Source: JABMQB01 sp964575025
GTDB taxonomy: Bacteria > Bacteroidota > Bacteroidia > Bacteroidales > Prolixibacteraceae
Direction: 5' to 3'
DNA length: 64,000 nucleotides
NCBI GenBank assembly: GCA_964575025.1
Contig: CAZNPV010000006.1
Coordinates: 43,364 to 107,363 of the forward strand
The notes under the pieces were generated by a model that was not told the origin of the DNA, did not search any database, and was given only the letters and a program-made list of their open reading frames with translations. Positions 32,904 to 41,449 of the stretch are shown one piece after another (within the stretch, counting starts at the first letter, position 1; the number at the start of each line of letters is the position of its first letter). Both the position numbers and the translations under genes were made by a program.

Positions 32904-33584
32904 ATGATTGGAAAACTGTTTTCTTATATAAAGAAACCTGCCTGTTGTATAGAGAATGAGGATATTTCAGGAATTGTCTTTTTTAAATTGCTTCTGCTAT
33001 TTTATGTAGTTTTACTCCCGTGTTCAGGTTTACTTATCCTCTTACAGGTATTTGAGCTTTTACCTCATAATAAAGCAGCGGATTTTGATGATTCCTTGCA
33101 TTCACTGGCCTATATCCTTTTTCTTGCTCCTTTCTTAGAGGAGTTATTTTTTCGGTTGCCTTTAAAAATAAGCAGGCTTACATTTTCCATCAGCCTTTCC
33201 GTACTGATTCTGGTTCTCATCAGATTATTCGTTTTTCAGAAAGCCAATTATATTTTTTATTTATTAATGATTCCTGTTGCTGCGGTCGTTTATTTTTTTT
33301 TAACCTACAACTGGAAATACTATACAAACATTAAAGCGTTCTGGATCAAATATTTTCGAATTATTTTTTATCTTTCTTCTTTCCTGTTTGGATTTTTACA
33401 TTTGTTTAATTATTCAGAGATTTACGGATGGATGGTTTTAATTTCACCATTAATCACTTTACCATTTATTGCAATGGGGTTATTTCTGGCCTATATACGA
33501 ATGGCGTATGGATTTTTCTATTCCTTTCTTTTTCATGTTGTTATTAACTTGATTCCATCATTACCCATGATTATGAGGTTGTAG
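32904..33584 (+). CDS. CPBP-family intramembrane metalloprotease
   Basis: A 226-residue protein with about six to seven membrane helices. The CPBP (CAAX protease/bacteriocin-processing, Abi) motifs are complete: Glu79-Glu80-x3-Arg84 (LEELFFR), Phe162-x3-His166 (FGFLH) and His211-x3-Asn215 (HVVIN). In lactic-acid bacteria such proteins sit beside bacteriocin genes and give self-immunity. Elsewhere they process membrane anchors. Lying 91 bases after peptide 2 on the same strand, it is probably the immunity or maturation member of this cluster (inference). A dedicated ABC exporter is not present here. Confidence 0.82.
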   Translation: MIGKLFSYIKKPACCIENEDISGIVFFKLLLLFYVVLLPCSGLLILLQVFELLPHNKAADFDDSLHSLAYILFLAPFLEELFFRLPLKISRLTFSISLSVLILVLIRLFVFQKANYIFYLLMIPVAAVVYFFLTYNWKYYTNIKAFWIKYFRIIFYLSSFLFGFLHLFNYSEIYGWMVLISPLITLPFIAMGLFLAYIRMAYGFFYSFLFHVVINLIPSLPMIMRL

Positions 33585-33656
33585 ACATCCCAGGTTCTGG
33601 TCTAACATTTAAAGTGTAAGAAATTTTTGGTTGTCAGGCTATAAAGCTATTAGTTT

Positions 33657-35726
33657 CTATTTTACGACTTTCATGTATCCTTTTCCGTTTTTGAAGGGGA
33701 GTGAAAAGCTGAACCGGGAGCCTTTGCCGGGTACCGACTCGACGACCAGCTGTCCTCCGAGGAGACGAACAAATTCCCTGGCAATGGACAGACCAAGACC
33801 TGCTCCCCGGTTATCGGCTGTGTTGATGGTATTTACTTTGTAATAACGACTGAAGATTTTTTCTCTGTTTTCAGGATGGATTCCCACACCTGTATCTTCC
33901 ACAAAAAATTCAACCTCACCGGGAGACTTCATTGTGTATCCGAATTTTACCCATCCTTCGGTTGTATATTTCAGGGCGTTGTCGATCAGTTTGTTCATGG
34001 ATTCCGTAAGGAGATACCGATCCGTTTCAAAACCAAAGTGTGGATTATTAACTGCCGGAACCATTTTAAGGTCTGTTTTCTCCCTGGTATCCTCTTTGGA
34101 TTTGAAGATACTATAGAGTTCTTTCAGGGTAGCATTGATCTCACAGAAAGCAAAGGTAACATCTACGGTTTGGGTTTCAATCTTTGAAAGATTGATCGTA
34201 TCATCGATCATTTTCATCAATTCGCGGCTGTTGGAGAGGATGGCATTGGTATAGATCTTTTTTTCTTTTGCCGGAAGGCCGGGTTCAGCAAGGATCTCTG
34301 ATGAGCCGATAATGGCATTCATGGGAGTTCGTATTTCATGGGACAGATTGGCCAGGAATACGGATTTTAGCTTTGTTGCATCTTCTGCTTTTTTAAGGGC
34401 TTCTTCCAGTTTGAATTCGGTGGTTTTGCGGCGGGTAATATCCCGGGCAATGGAAATGACGGAATGGTTGCTGAGCCTGGCAAGGCGCATTTCGAAAATA
34501 AAGGTACCGTTGGGAGTGTCAAGTGCATATTCAATGGATTCAATGGAATCGTTGGCAATTGCATCCTGGATGCACTGGTATATTTTATTGGCCATTTTTT
34601 CTGAGAAACCTACTTCGTAGATGGTGTTTCCGATAATCTCTGAACTGTTGATTTTCAGTTTGTCGATGTCTTTCATGGCAAAATCTTCATAGATGCCGTC
34701 CTTGTCAATAACAAAGAAAATATCAGGGATTGCCTCCAACAGTACTTTAAAACGCTGGCGGCTATCCTTCAGGTTGGCAATGAGCTGATTCAGTCCGGTC
34801 GTATCATAAAAAATACAGATATACCTGTTCTTTTCCGGGGATAATACATGGATGTCGTACCATTTTTCAAGGTGTTCCAGATATACTTCCTGCCGGGGCC
34901 TGGGATCGATAAAAAATAGCTGGTTGCTGTCGATCGCATCCCTGAAAAGATAGGGAAACACCTGGTTTACCGGATGTTCACAAACCTCTTTGCTCCTGAT
35001 ATTGAATGCCTGTTCAAAGGCGGGGTTGGTTTGGGTAATGATCAACTCTGTGACCTGGTCGTCTTCATCGGTTTCTGCATGAATGTACAGAATCGGTTGC
35101 CCGAATTTTTTTATCAGTTCTTCCATGCTCCTTTTTTGCACGTTCAGGGCTTTTTGAGCCTCTTTCACTTGCCTGTCATAGAATTTTCTGAAAAACCAGG
35201 CAGCCGATAAAACCAGTAAAAAAAGGATAAGTGGCCTGGCTACAAAGAACGGATCCGAAAAAACAGATTCCCCTTCCGGTACGGTCCGGGAGGTATGATA
35301 AAATAAGGTCAGCAGAGATAGGATGCCATACAGAATAATCTTACGAAAACGGGTGGAAAAAGCCGTCAGATAAACGGCACCGGCGGAAACCCACCAGATA
35401 CTGTTGCTTAAAGTTTCTGACGGGGAGAGGTGATCAGAAAAATTGGAAAGGTAGTATCCGTATACCAGAAAGGGGATAAAAAATGCGATGTTCAAAGCAC
35501 ACTCTGTTCGTGCATGGTAGAGGCATTGAAAAGAAACCAGTAGAACCAGAATCATCCCCGCTTTACAGGGAAAACAGAGAAGAGCCGGAAAAAATAACAG
35601 CTTAACGACCAAAAGACATAGAACAAAGAGAGTACATGCCGCATGAATCCAAAAGAGTTCCTTGTTTTTCTGTCTTTCGGGCGGTGGTTGTTGGTTTATA
35701 TGAGTAAAAAAGAAAAACCGTTTCAC
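33657..35726 (-). CDS. Membrane PAS-domain sensor histidine kinase
   Basis: A 689-residue kinase. Residues 25-180 hold about six membrane helices with very short loops. A coiled linker is followed by two PAS-like regions (about 210-315 and 325-440; FKVLLEAIPDIFFVIDKDGIY and a PAC end ISIARDITRRKTTEF). The HisKA dimerisation helix has the acceptor His463 in FLANLSHEIRTPMN. The HATPase domain contains LIDNALKYT, VEDTGVGI and NRGAGLGLSIAREFV. There is no receiver domain and no response regulator next to it, so the partner is elsewhere. It converges on the CPBP gene. Confidence 0.9.
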   Translation of the reverse strand: MKRFFFFTHINQQPPPERQKNKELFWIHAACTLFVLCLLVVKLLFFPALLCFPCKAGMILVLLVSFQCLYHARTECALNIAFFIPFLVYGYYLSNFSDHLSPSETLSNSIWWVSAGAVYLTAFSTRFRKIILYGILSLLTLFYHTSRTVPEGESVFSDPFFVARPLILFLLVLSAAWFFRKFYDRQVKEAQKALNVQKRSMEELIKKFGQPILYIHAETDEDDQVTELIITQTNPAFEQAFNIRSKEVCEHPVNQVFPYLFRDAIDSNQLFFIDPRPRQEVYLEHLEKWYDIHVLSPEKNRYICIFYDTTGLNQLIANLKDSRQRFKVLLEAIPDIFFVIDKDGIYEDFAMKDIDKLKINSSEIIGNTIYEVGFSEKMANKIYQCIQDAIANDSIESIEYALDTPNGTFIFEMRLARLSNHSVISIARDITRRKTTEFKLEEALKKAEDATKLKSVFLANLSHEIRTPMNAIIGSSEILAEPGLPAKEKKIYTNAILSNSRELMKMIDDTINLSKIETQTVDVTFAFCEINATLKELYSIFKSKEDTREKTDLKMVPAVNNPHFGFETDRYLLTESMNKLIDNALKYTTEGWVKFGYTMKSPGEVEFFVEDTGVGIHPENREKIFSRYYKVNTINTADNRGAGLGLSIAREFVRLLGGQLVVESVPGKGSRFSFSLPFKNGKGYMKVVK

Positions 35727-35945
35727 TGAAATATATTGCTTTGATACGAAACGAATGTAAACTTAATGAATTATAAAATTAAAAAATAATATAAACGGAC
35801 AAACTTTAATAAATCGAAATTATGTTTTTTAGTTAAAAATCCCGCTTTTATCATTAAGAAATCTTTCGTATGGTTTAAACTATATCAAGAATAAAGGTGA
35901 TTTGTAATGCTGATATTTGTTATTCTTTAAGAGATAAGTTTTGCC

Positions 35946-35953
35946 TACTTTTG
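35946..35953 (+). promoter_or_regulatory. Candidate -7 element (TACTTTTG) for pruA
   Basis: TACTTTTG, identical to the -7 box of the tRNA-Ser promoter, lies 45 bases before the pruA start. The nearest TTTG -33 candidate is more distant than usual. Confidence 0.45.
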
Positions 35954-35998
35954 TTTACTTAGGTTAGAAAAAAATTAAAACGAATAATTCGTATAGTT

Positions 35999-37636
35999 AT
36001 GCCAAAAGGATTTTTTAATGTTCCGGAAGCAAAGAATGAACCTATATTAACGTATGCTCCGGATTCTCCTGAACGCGAAGAAATACAAGCAAAATTACAG
36101 GAAATGCGTTCTACGGAGGTAGAATTACCAATGGTGATTGGTGGCAAAGAGGTAAGGACGAACCGTAAGATACGAATGGCTCCACCGCATGATATCAGGC
36201 ATACCCTGGGGTATTACAATCAGGGTGATTCCAGTCATGTTGAGATGGCTATTGATGCAGCCCTTGAGGCCCGGGAAAAATGGGTTGGTTTATCGTGGCA
36301 GCACCGGGCTTCTGTTTTTCTGAAAGCGGCCGATCTTCTTACCGGCCCCTATCGTTCAAAGATAAATGCAGCAACCATGCTGGGGCAATCAAAAAATATT
36401 TTTCAGTCGGAAATAGATGCTGCCTGTGAGTTGGCTGATTTTTTCCGCTTTGGAGTGAAAGAGATGGCTGAAATATATAAGTTGCAGCCTGCATCATCCC
36501 GGGGTATCTGGAATTATAATGAGTTCAGGCCCCTGGAAGGATTTGTTTTTGCCCTGACTCCGTTTAATTTTACTTCCATAGCAGGCAACCTGCCTGCAGC
36601 CCCTGCCATGATGGGGAATGTCGTGGTGTGGAAACCCTCCAAGACGGCTGTCTATCCGGCCGGAGTGATCATGGAAATACTCAGGGAGGCAGGACTACCG
36701 GATGGAGTCATCAACCTGGTATACGTATCAGGACCAACTGCTGCCGATGTGGTTTTCTCACATCGTGACTTTGCCGGAATTCATTTTACCGGTTCTACAG
36801 AAGTATTCCAGGGAATCTGGAAAACGATCGGAAACAATATCCGGATGTACAGAAGCTATCCGAGGATTGTGGGTGAAACCGGAGGAAAGGATTTTATCTT
36901 CGCTGATCCTACAACAAAAATTCAGGAGTTGGTAACCGCCATTGTTCGTGGTGCATTCGAGTACCAGGGACAGAAGTGTTCTGCTCTTTCCCGGGTGTAC
37001 ATCCCTAAAAGCATCTGGAAGGAAGTTCGTGCGAAATTAAAGTCCGAGATGGCTACACTGAAAATGGGTCCGCCCGAAGATTTTACCAATTTCATAAACG
37101 CAGTGATCGATGAAACATCGTTCGATAAACTGGCTGGTGCGATTGACCGGGCTCAAAAAGATCAGGATGCAGAAATTATTATCGGTGGGGGATACGATAA
37201 ATCGGAAGGCTATTTTATCCAGCCTACGGTAATCCAGGCAAAAATCCCGGATTATATCACCATGCAGGAAGAGTTGTTCGGACCGGTTCTGACAATCTAT
37301 GTGTATGAAGATGAAAAAATGGATGAAACACTTGAAATTCTTGATAATACATCGAATTATGCATTAACCGGTGCCGTGTTTTCACAGTGTCGCTACAACA
37401 TCGAAAAAATCACACGAAGACTCGATAATGCAGCCGGTAATTTTTATATCAATGATAAACCAACCGGCGCTGTGGTAGGGCAGCAACCTTTCGGAGGTTC
37501 CCGCGGTTCAGGAACCGATGATAAGGCCGGATCAATTTTTAATATGCTGCGCTGGACGTCTATACGTACCATCAAAGAAAATTTTGTCCCTCCGACGGCA
37601 TACACCTATCCGAATTTTGCTCCGGAGAAGGAATAA
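35999..37636 (+). CDS. pruA: L-glutamate gamma-semialdehyde dehydrogenase (P5C dehydrogenase)
   Basis: A 545-residue aldehyde dehydrogenase of the P5CDH type, oxidising glutamate semialdehyde (from proline or ornithine) to glutamate with NAD+. It has the catalytic Glu in VGETGGKDFIFADP and the catalytic Cys in YQGQKCSALSRVYIP. P5CDH-specific features include FNVPEAKNEPILTYAPDSPER at the start and FYINDKPTGAVVGQQPFGGSRGSGT near the end. It is the single-domain (ALDH4-like) form and not fused to proline dehydrogenase. It is monocistronic with its own terminator. Confidence 0.93.
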   Translation: MPKGFFNVPEAKNEPILTYAPDSPEREEIQAKLQEMRSTEVELPMVIGGKEVRTNRKIRMAPPHDIRHTLGYYNQGDSSHVEMAIDAALEAREKWVGLSWQHRASVFLKAADLLTGPYRSKINAATMLGQSKNIFQSEIDAACELADFFRFGVKEMAEIYKLQPASSRGIWNYNEFRPLEGFVFALTPFNFTSIAGNLPAAPAMMGNVVVWKPSKTAVYPAGVIMEILREAGLPDGVINLVYVSGPTAADVVFSHRDFAGIHFTGSTEVFQGIWKTIGNNIRMYRSYPRIVGETGGKDFIFADPTTKIQELVTAIVRGAFEYQGQKCSALSRVYIPKSIWKEVRAKLKSEMATLKMGPPEDFTNFINAVIDETSFDKLAGAIDRAQKDQDAEIIIGGGYDKSEGYFIQPTVIQAKIPDYITMQEELFGPVLTIYVYEDEKMDETLEILDNTSNYALTGAVFSQCRYNIEKITRRLDNAAGNFYINDKPTGAVVGQQPFGGSRGSGTDDKAGSIFNMLRWTSIRTIKENFVPPTAYTYPNFAPEKE

Positions 37637-37652
37637 ACGATATACTGTTAAT

Positions 37653-37688
37653 AAAAGGGGAGTATTAAACAATGACTCCCCTTTTTTT
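37653..37688 (+). terminator. Intrinsic terminator of pruA
   Basis: An 11-base perfect stem (AAAAGGGGAGT with ACTCCCCTTTT) with an 11-base loop continues into a T run. It lies 16 bases after the pruA stop. Confidence 0.85.
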
Positions 37689-37703
37689 ATGAATGGATTT
37701 GCT

Positions 37704-37711
37704 TACTTTTG
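37704..37711 (+). promoter_or_regulatory. Candidate -7 element (TACTTTTG) for the ftsB-like gene
   Basis: TACTTTTG lies 20 bases before the start codon, directly after the pruA terminator. The T-rich stretch at the terminator end could serve as a poor -33 box. Confidence 0.45.
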
Positions 37712-37731
37712 CGTAAAAAGGATCGACAACC

Positions 37732-38037
37732 ATGAAGCAGGAGAAAAAAAAAGGGTGGGTGAAAGTGATAAAGAACAAATACGTTATCACACTCCTGTTG
37801 TTTGTAGTCTGGTTGATGTTTTTTGATGAATACAGCATGGTCGCAAGTCAGAAAAACCGGAAACAACTTCGCAATTTAACCGAACAACTGCAGTATTACA
37901 AGGAAAGAATAAAAGCCGAAAAACAGAAACTCGAAGAGTTAAATTCCGGCAACGAAGAGCTTGAGAAATATGCACGTGAACAGCTATATATGTCAAAACC
38001 CAATGAAGATCTGTTTGTCGTCATTGAAGAGGAGTGA
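37732..38037 (+). CDS. FtsB/DivIC-like septum formation initiator
   Basis: A 101-residue bitopic protein. A basic N-terminus is followed by one membrane helix (VITLLLFVVWLMFFDEYSMV), then a coiled coil of about 45 residues (KNRKQLRNLTEQLQYYKERI...). The family end LEKYAREQLYMSKPNEDLFVV is present. FtsB/DivIC joins FtsL and FtsQ to activate septal wall synthesis. Proteins of this size and layout are the usual Bacteroidota form. The YqgE gene follows on the same strand. Confidence 0.87.
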   Translation: MKQEKKKGWVKVIKNKYVITLLLFVVWLMFFDEYSMVASQKNRKQLRNLTEQLQYYKERIKAEKQKLEELNSGNEELEKYAREQLYMSKPNEDLFVVIEEE

Positions 38038-38173
38038 AAAAAAATCTTAATTTTCCCCATTTTTCATACCTATTTTGCTTTTTCTGTTGCTTTATTTTTT
38101 AATTTGCAATTATCTGAAATAAGGATTTGAATTGTAAATTGATTTTTTTATATTGTTACTGTTAAAGAGCAAG

Positions 38174-38764
38174 ATGGATCCAAATCTGAACATATTTAAA
38201 ATAAGAAGCAACAATATGAAGCCAAAGAAAGGGAGGATATTAATTGCTGAACCTTTCCTTTCGGGACATTATTTTAACCGTTCGATTGTTTTTCTTGTTG
38301 CTTACAGCGAGAAAGGGGCTGTTGGGTTTATTCTGAATAAAAAAGTCGATTTTCCGGTGCAGGATATACTTACCGATTTCCCTGAATTTGATACCCGGGT
38401 AAACATCGGAGGCCCTGTAGCTACCGATTCGGTATACTTTATTCATAAATTTGGAAAAAAAATACGGGGAAGCGTTCAGGTTACAGAAAATGTATATTGG
38501 GGAGGTGATTTTGAAGACCTCAAAAAACTGATTCTCCTGGGAGTGGTTAAATCCTCCGATGTAAGATTTTTTCTGGGGTATTCAGGTTGGGATTCCGGGC
38601 AGCTCGATGAGGAGTTAAAAGAAAATTCATGGCTGGTAAACGATATCAACGACACGTTCATTATGGAAGATCTGGGCCAGTCATCCTGGATTGATTTTGT
38701 AAAGATGGTCGGACACCAATACAAAGTCTGGGAACACTATCCTGAGAATCCCACCCTCAATTAA
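38174..38764 (+). CDS. YqgE/AlgH family protein (DUF179)
   Basis: A 196-residue protein with the DUF179 core: KGRILIAEPFLSGHYFNRSIVFLV, EKGAVGFILNKKV, NIGGPVATDSVYFIHKFG and FLGYSGWDSGQLDEEL. Members are widespread and their biochemical role is not known, although AlgH is linked to alginate gene control in Pseudomonas. The ATG at 38174 (MDPNLNIFKIRSNN) was preferred over the upstream TTG at 38153. The stop codon shares the palindrome TTAA with the stop of the convergent aminotransferase gene. Confidence 0.9.
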   Translation: MDPNLNIFKIRSNNMKPKKGRILIAEPFLSGHYFNRSIVFLVAYSEKGAVGFILNKKVDFPVQDILTDFPEFDTRVNIGGPVATDSVYFIHKFGKKIRGSVQVTENVYWGGDFEDLKKLILLGVVKSSDVRFFLGYSGWDSGQLDEELKENSWLVNDINDTFIMEDLGQSSWIDFVKMVGHQYKVWEHYPENPTLN

Positions 38765-39591
38765 CCGGGAAGAATCATCGCATTGATTTTTTCATGGAGC
38801 ACCAGCGTTTTGCGGTGTGTAAACCGCTTCATTCCAATACCCATTATTTTTTGCATTGCCTGCGATTGGCCTGCGATAAAAGCCTCATCCATGTTCAGAA
38901 TATTCCGGTTGGTCAATTTTGAAGATTCCACCGTATAAAATCCAAGGTTTACAGCTGCTTCCAGAATTTTCTCCCTCATCGGGTCCAGGTAACATCCTGT
39001 TTCCGGGGAAGGAGTGTAGATTGCATTTTCTTTTATAAAAAACAAATTTGCTTCGGGATATTCAACAATCTCTTTTTTCTCATTCAGGATGATCAGGCCA
39101 TCCGCTTTTAACCGGGAAGCAGAATATTGTACGGTTTCCCATAAGGGTATATTGAAAAACCGGTAGCGGTTGTACCTGTTGGATGAACACTTAACACTTT
39201 CAGAAAATGCCAGCAGCAAGCTCTTTTTTTTCAGTTCAAACTGGTTGGCTTCAGAGGGAATGAGTGTAATGATCAGGCCGGGAGTTGATTTGCCGTAAAG
39301 GACCGATACGCAGATCATACCGCTGTGGAAAGCTTTATTCTTATTGATCAGACGGTGAATCTCTCTTCCGGTTTCTGAAAGTTTGTGGAGTGAATCCGGT
39401 AGTTCCTGACAAATGGCTTCGGCCTGTTCCTGTAACAGGAACAGGCTTTCTTCAAGCAGGGGGATATGCCCCTTACAAAACCAGATTTTTTCTACCAGCC
39501 TGAATGGCAGATCCATAAGAACGGAGTCCATGCTGAAAGGCTGGTTCAGGTCTTTTAATTCTTCATTCAGTAAAAAATAACGGGCCGGCAT
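38761..39591 (-). CDS. Class IV aminotransferase-fold PLP enzyme (PabC/Ilve type)
   Basis: A 276-residue fold-type IV PLP protein. It has MDSVLMDLPFRLVEKIWFCKGHIPLLEESL (the DGxFET-like opening), GLIILNEKKEIVEYPEANLFFIKENAIYTP and the closing MDEAFIAGQSQAMQKIMGI. Candidates are 4-amino-4-deoxychorismate lyase (folate) or a branched-chain aminotransferase. The Lys-containing core segment VKCSSNRYNRYRFFN is unlike both, so the activity is not assigned. It begins 4 bases downstream of the rhomboid gene. The two genes plus holA form a leftward unit. Confidence 0.75.
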   Translation of the reverse strand: MPARYFLLNEELKDLNQPFSMDSVLMDLPFRLVEKIWFCKGHIPLLEESLFLLQEQAEAICQELPDSLHKLSETGREIHRLINKNKAFHSGMICVSVLYGKSTPGLIITLIPSEANQFELKKKSLLLAFSESVKCSSNRYNRYRFFNIPLWETVQYSASRLKADGLIILNEKKEIVEYPEANLFFIKENAIYTPSPETGCYLDPMREKILEAAVNLGFYTVESSKLTNRNILNMDEAFIAGQSQAMQKIMGIGMKRFTHRKTLVLHEKINAMILPG

Positions 39592-39595
39592 AGGG

Positions 39596-40213
39596 TTACA
39601 TTATACGAAACAGTTTATCAAGAAAAACACTAAAAAGGGCAGGTTTCAGGAGCAACGGGAAAAAAAATCCAAAAAGAGCTCCCAAAAAATGGGCATCGTG
39701 GGCTATGTTATCCTGTTGTTTTTTGCTCATCAGATAGGAGTAAAAAAGATACCCCAACGCAAACAATATTCCCGGGATCCGGATAATCCCCATGAGATAA
39801 AGGGGCTGCCACGGATCAAAGAAAATAAATGCAAACAGGATAGCGGAAACAGCTCCTGAAGCCCCTACAGCATTGTAGTAATAGTTATTCCGGTGTTTGA
39901 TCAGTGCCCATGCGTTGGAAAAAATAATGCTTCCGAAATAGAGCAGCAGATAAAAGACTTCAGCTTTGTAGTCAAATAAATACTTCAGATAAGCCTCTAC
40001 ATTTCTTCCAAAAAAATACAGAACCAGCATATTCACAAACAGGTGGGCCCATCCGGCATGGACAAAGGCATGACTTACAAGCCGGTAATATTCTTTGTTG
40101 TTGATAATACGGGGTGCATTGAATTGCAACCTTGTTATCAGGTTCTCATTCCGGAAGGAGAGAAAAGAGATAAGCACGGTAATTCCAATGATCAGATAGG
40201 TACAAATTGGCAT
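39596..40213 (-). CDS. Rhomboid-family intramembrane serine protease
   Basis: A 205-residue six-helix rhomboid. It has HLFVNMLVLYFFG (oxyanion His and Asn region), the nucleophile Ser119 in GASGAVSAIL and the catalytic His175 in AHDAHFLGALFG. These form the Ser-His dyad inside the membrane that cleaves transmembrane segments. The substrates are unknown. The ATG directly abuts the stop of holA, so the two are translationally close. Confidence 0.9.
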   Translation of the reverse strand: MPICTYLIIGITVLISFLSFRNENLITRLQFNAPRIINNKEYYRLVSHAFVHAGWAHLFVNMLVLYFFGRNVEAYLKYLFDYKAEVFYLLLYFGSIIFSNAWALIKHRNNYYYNAVGASGAVSAILFAFIFFDPWQPLYLMGIIRIPGILFALGYLFYSYLMSKKQQDNIAHDAHFLGALFGFFFPLLLKPALFSVFLDKLFRIM

Positions 40214-41215
40214 TTAGTGTAATATTTTATAAATCATTTCTTTAAGAAGGCCTTTGTCTGAAACGTTGTTGCTTTCGAAACCTTTGCTTTTCATATCGTA
40301 TTCACGCAGAATGCCTACAATATCATAGAGTTTGTAAGTGCTGTATCTTTTTGCAGCTTTGCTGTACGACTTGACAAAATAGGGGTGAATTCCCAGGGAT
40401 ACTGCCACTGATTTTTCGGTTTTATCTTTCAGAAAATGGTACAGAAAAAGCTTGGAAAAATAGATAAATAAAAGGACTGTAGTCCGTTGTATCGGGTTGC
40501 TTTTTGGATTATTGGCGAAATAGTTAATAATCCGGTTGGCTTTTAAAACATCTCTATCGCCCAGCGCATTCTGCAATTCATAAATATTGTAATCCTTGCT
40601 GATCCCGATATTTTTTTCAATATGTTCAGTAGTGATCCGGGTTTTTTCCGGGAGGGTGATGATGAGTTTTTTTAATTCATTGGCCACCTTTCCCAGATCA
40701 GTCCCCAGGTATTCTGCCAACAGGACGGAAGCCTGAGGGGTTATGGTATAATGAACATCCGCCAGGTAGTTTTCTATCCATCCTGGGATTTTGTTTTCAT
40801 ACAGCCGGGGGGATTCAAAAAGAATAGAGTTTTTTTGAATGGCTTTTGCAAAGGCAGTTCTTTTATCCAGTATCTTATATTTGTAATTAAGCACAAGGAT
40901 TGTGGATTTCATGGGGTTTTCCACATACCCTTTTAATAATTCGATGGTTTTGAGGGACTGGGCCTCTTTCACAATGATAACCTGCTGATTGCTTATCATC
41001 GGAAATCTGCGTGCCGTTTCTATAATGGTTTGTTCCTCGGTATCTTTCCCGTAAAATATGAACTGATTAAAGCCTTTCTCTTCTTCGGTCAGGACATGGT
41101 CCTCAATATAATCTGAGATCAGGTCAATGTAAAAGGGTTCTTCCCCGGATAGAAAATAGACCGGATGGTAAATTTTCTTCTCAAGGTCCTCAAGTATCTT
41201 CTTATAGTCTTTCAT
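40214..41215 (-). CDS. holA: DNA polymerase III subunit delta
   Basis: A 333-residue clamp-loader subunit that opens the beta clamp. It has the delta opening YPVYFLSGEEPFYIDLISDYIED, FNQFIFYGKD, and the C-terminal collar region (AVSLGIHPYFVKSYSKAAKRY, LREYDMKSKGF). The length and domain layout (AAA+ fold without a working Walker A) fit HolA. It is the first gene of a three-gene leftward unit with rhomboid and the aminotransferase. Confidence 0.9.
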   Translation of the reverse strand: MKDYKKILEDLEKKIYHPVYFLSGEEPFYIDLISDYIEDHVLTEEEKGFNQFIFYGKDTEEQTIIETARRFPMISNQQVIIVKEAQSLKTIELLKGYVENPMKSTILVLNYKYKILDKRTAFAKAIQKNSILFESPRLYENKIPGWIENYLADVHYTITPQASVLLAEYLGTDLGKVANELKKLIITLPEKTRITTEHIEKNIGISKDYNIYELQNALGDRDVLKANRIINYFANNPKSNPIQRTTVLLFIYFSKLFLYHFLKDKTEKSVAVSLGIHPYFVKSYSKAAKRYSTYKLYDIVGILREYDMKSKGFESNNVSDKGLLKEMIYKILH

Positions 41216-41449
41216 CTGATTATAATTGTTTAATCTTAAAGGGTTCAGATGCCTGCCTGTTCGGCTTTGCTCCGCTGAAGCGATGCGAAAGCGATGCAGA
41301 CAGGGAACTTCTACAAAGATAATTATTCTTGTTTGTGGTATGATTTGTCATGGTCATTTCGTTCGTTCCTTTTCTTTCGGGTCTTTTCCCCTGTAACAGA
41401 GATCGTCGATCGGTAGACTCTGTTTCGATGTTTCCGGATTTGCCGGTTT

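Noticed and set aside
35999..37636. Link of pruA to the ALDH7 operon as a common amino acid degradation locus
   Set aside because: pruA has its own terminator and is more than 10 kb from the operon, with unrelated genes between them.
41216..41449. Possible small RNA or riboswitch upstream of holA
   Set aside because: Only an imperfect palindrome and a short direct repeat are seen, with no recognisable aptamer, promoter or T run.
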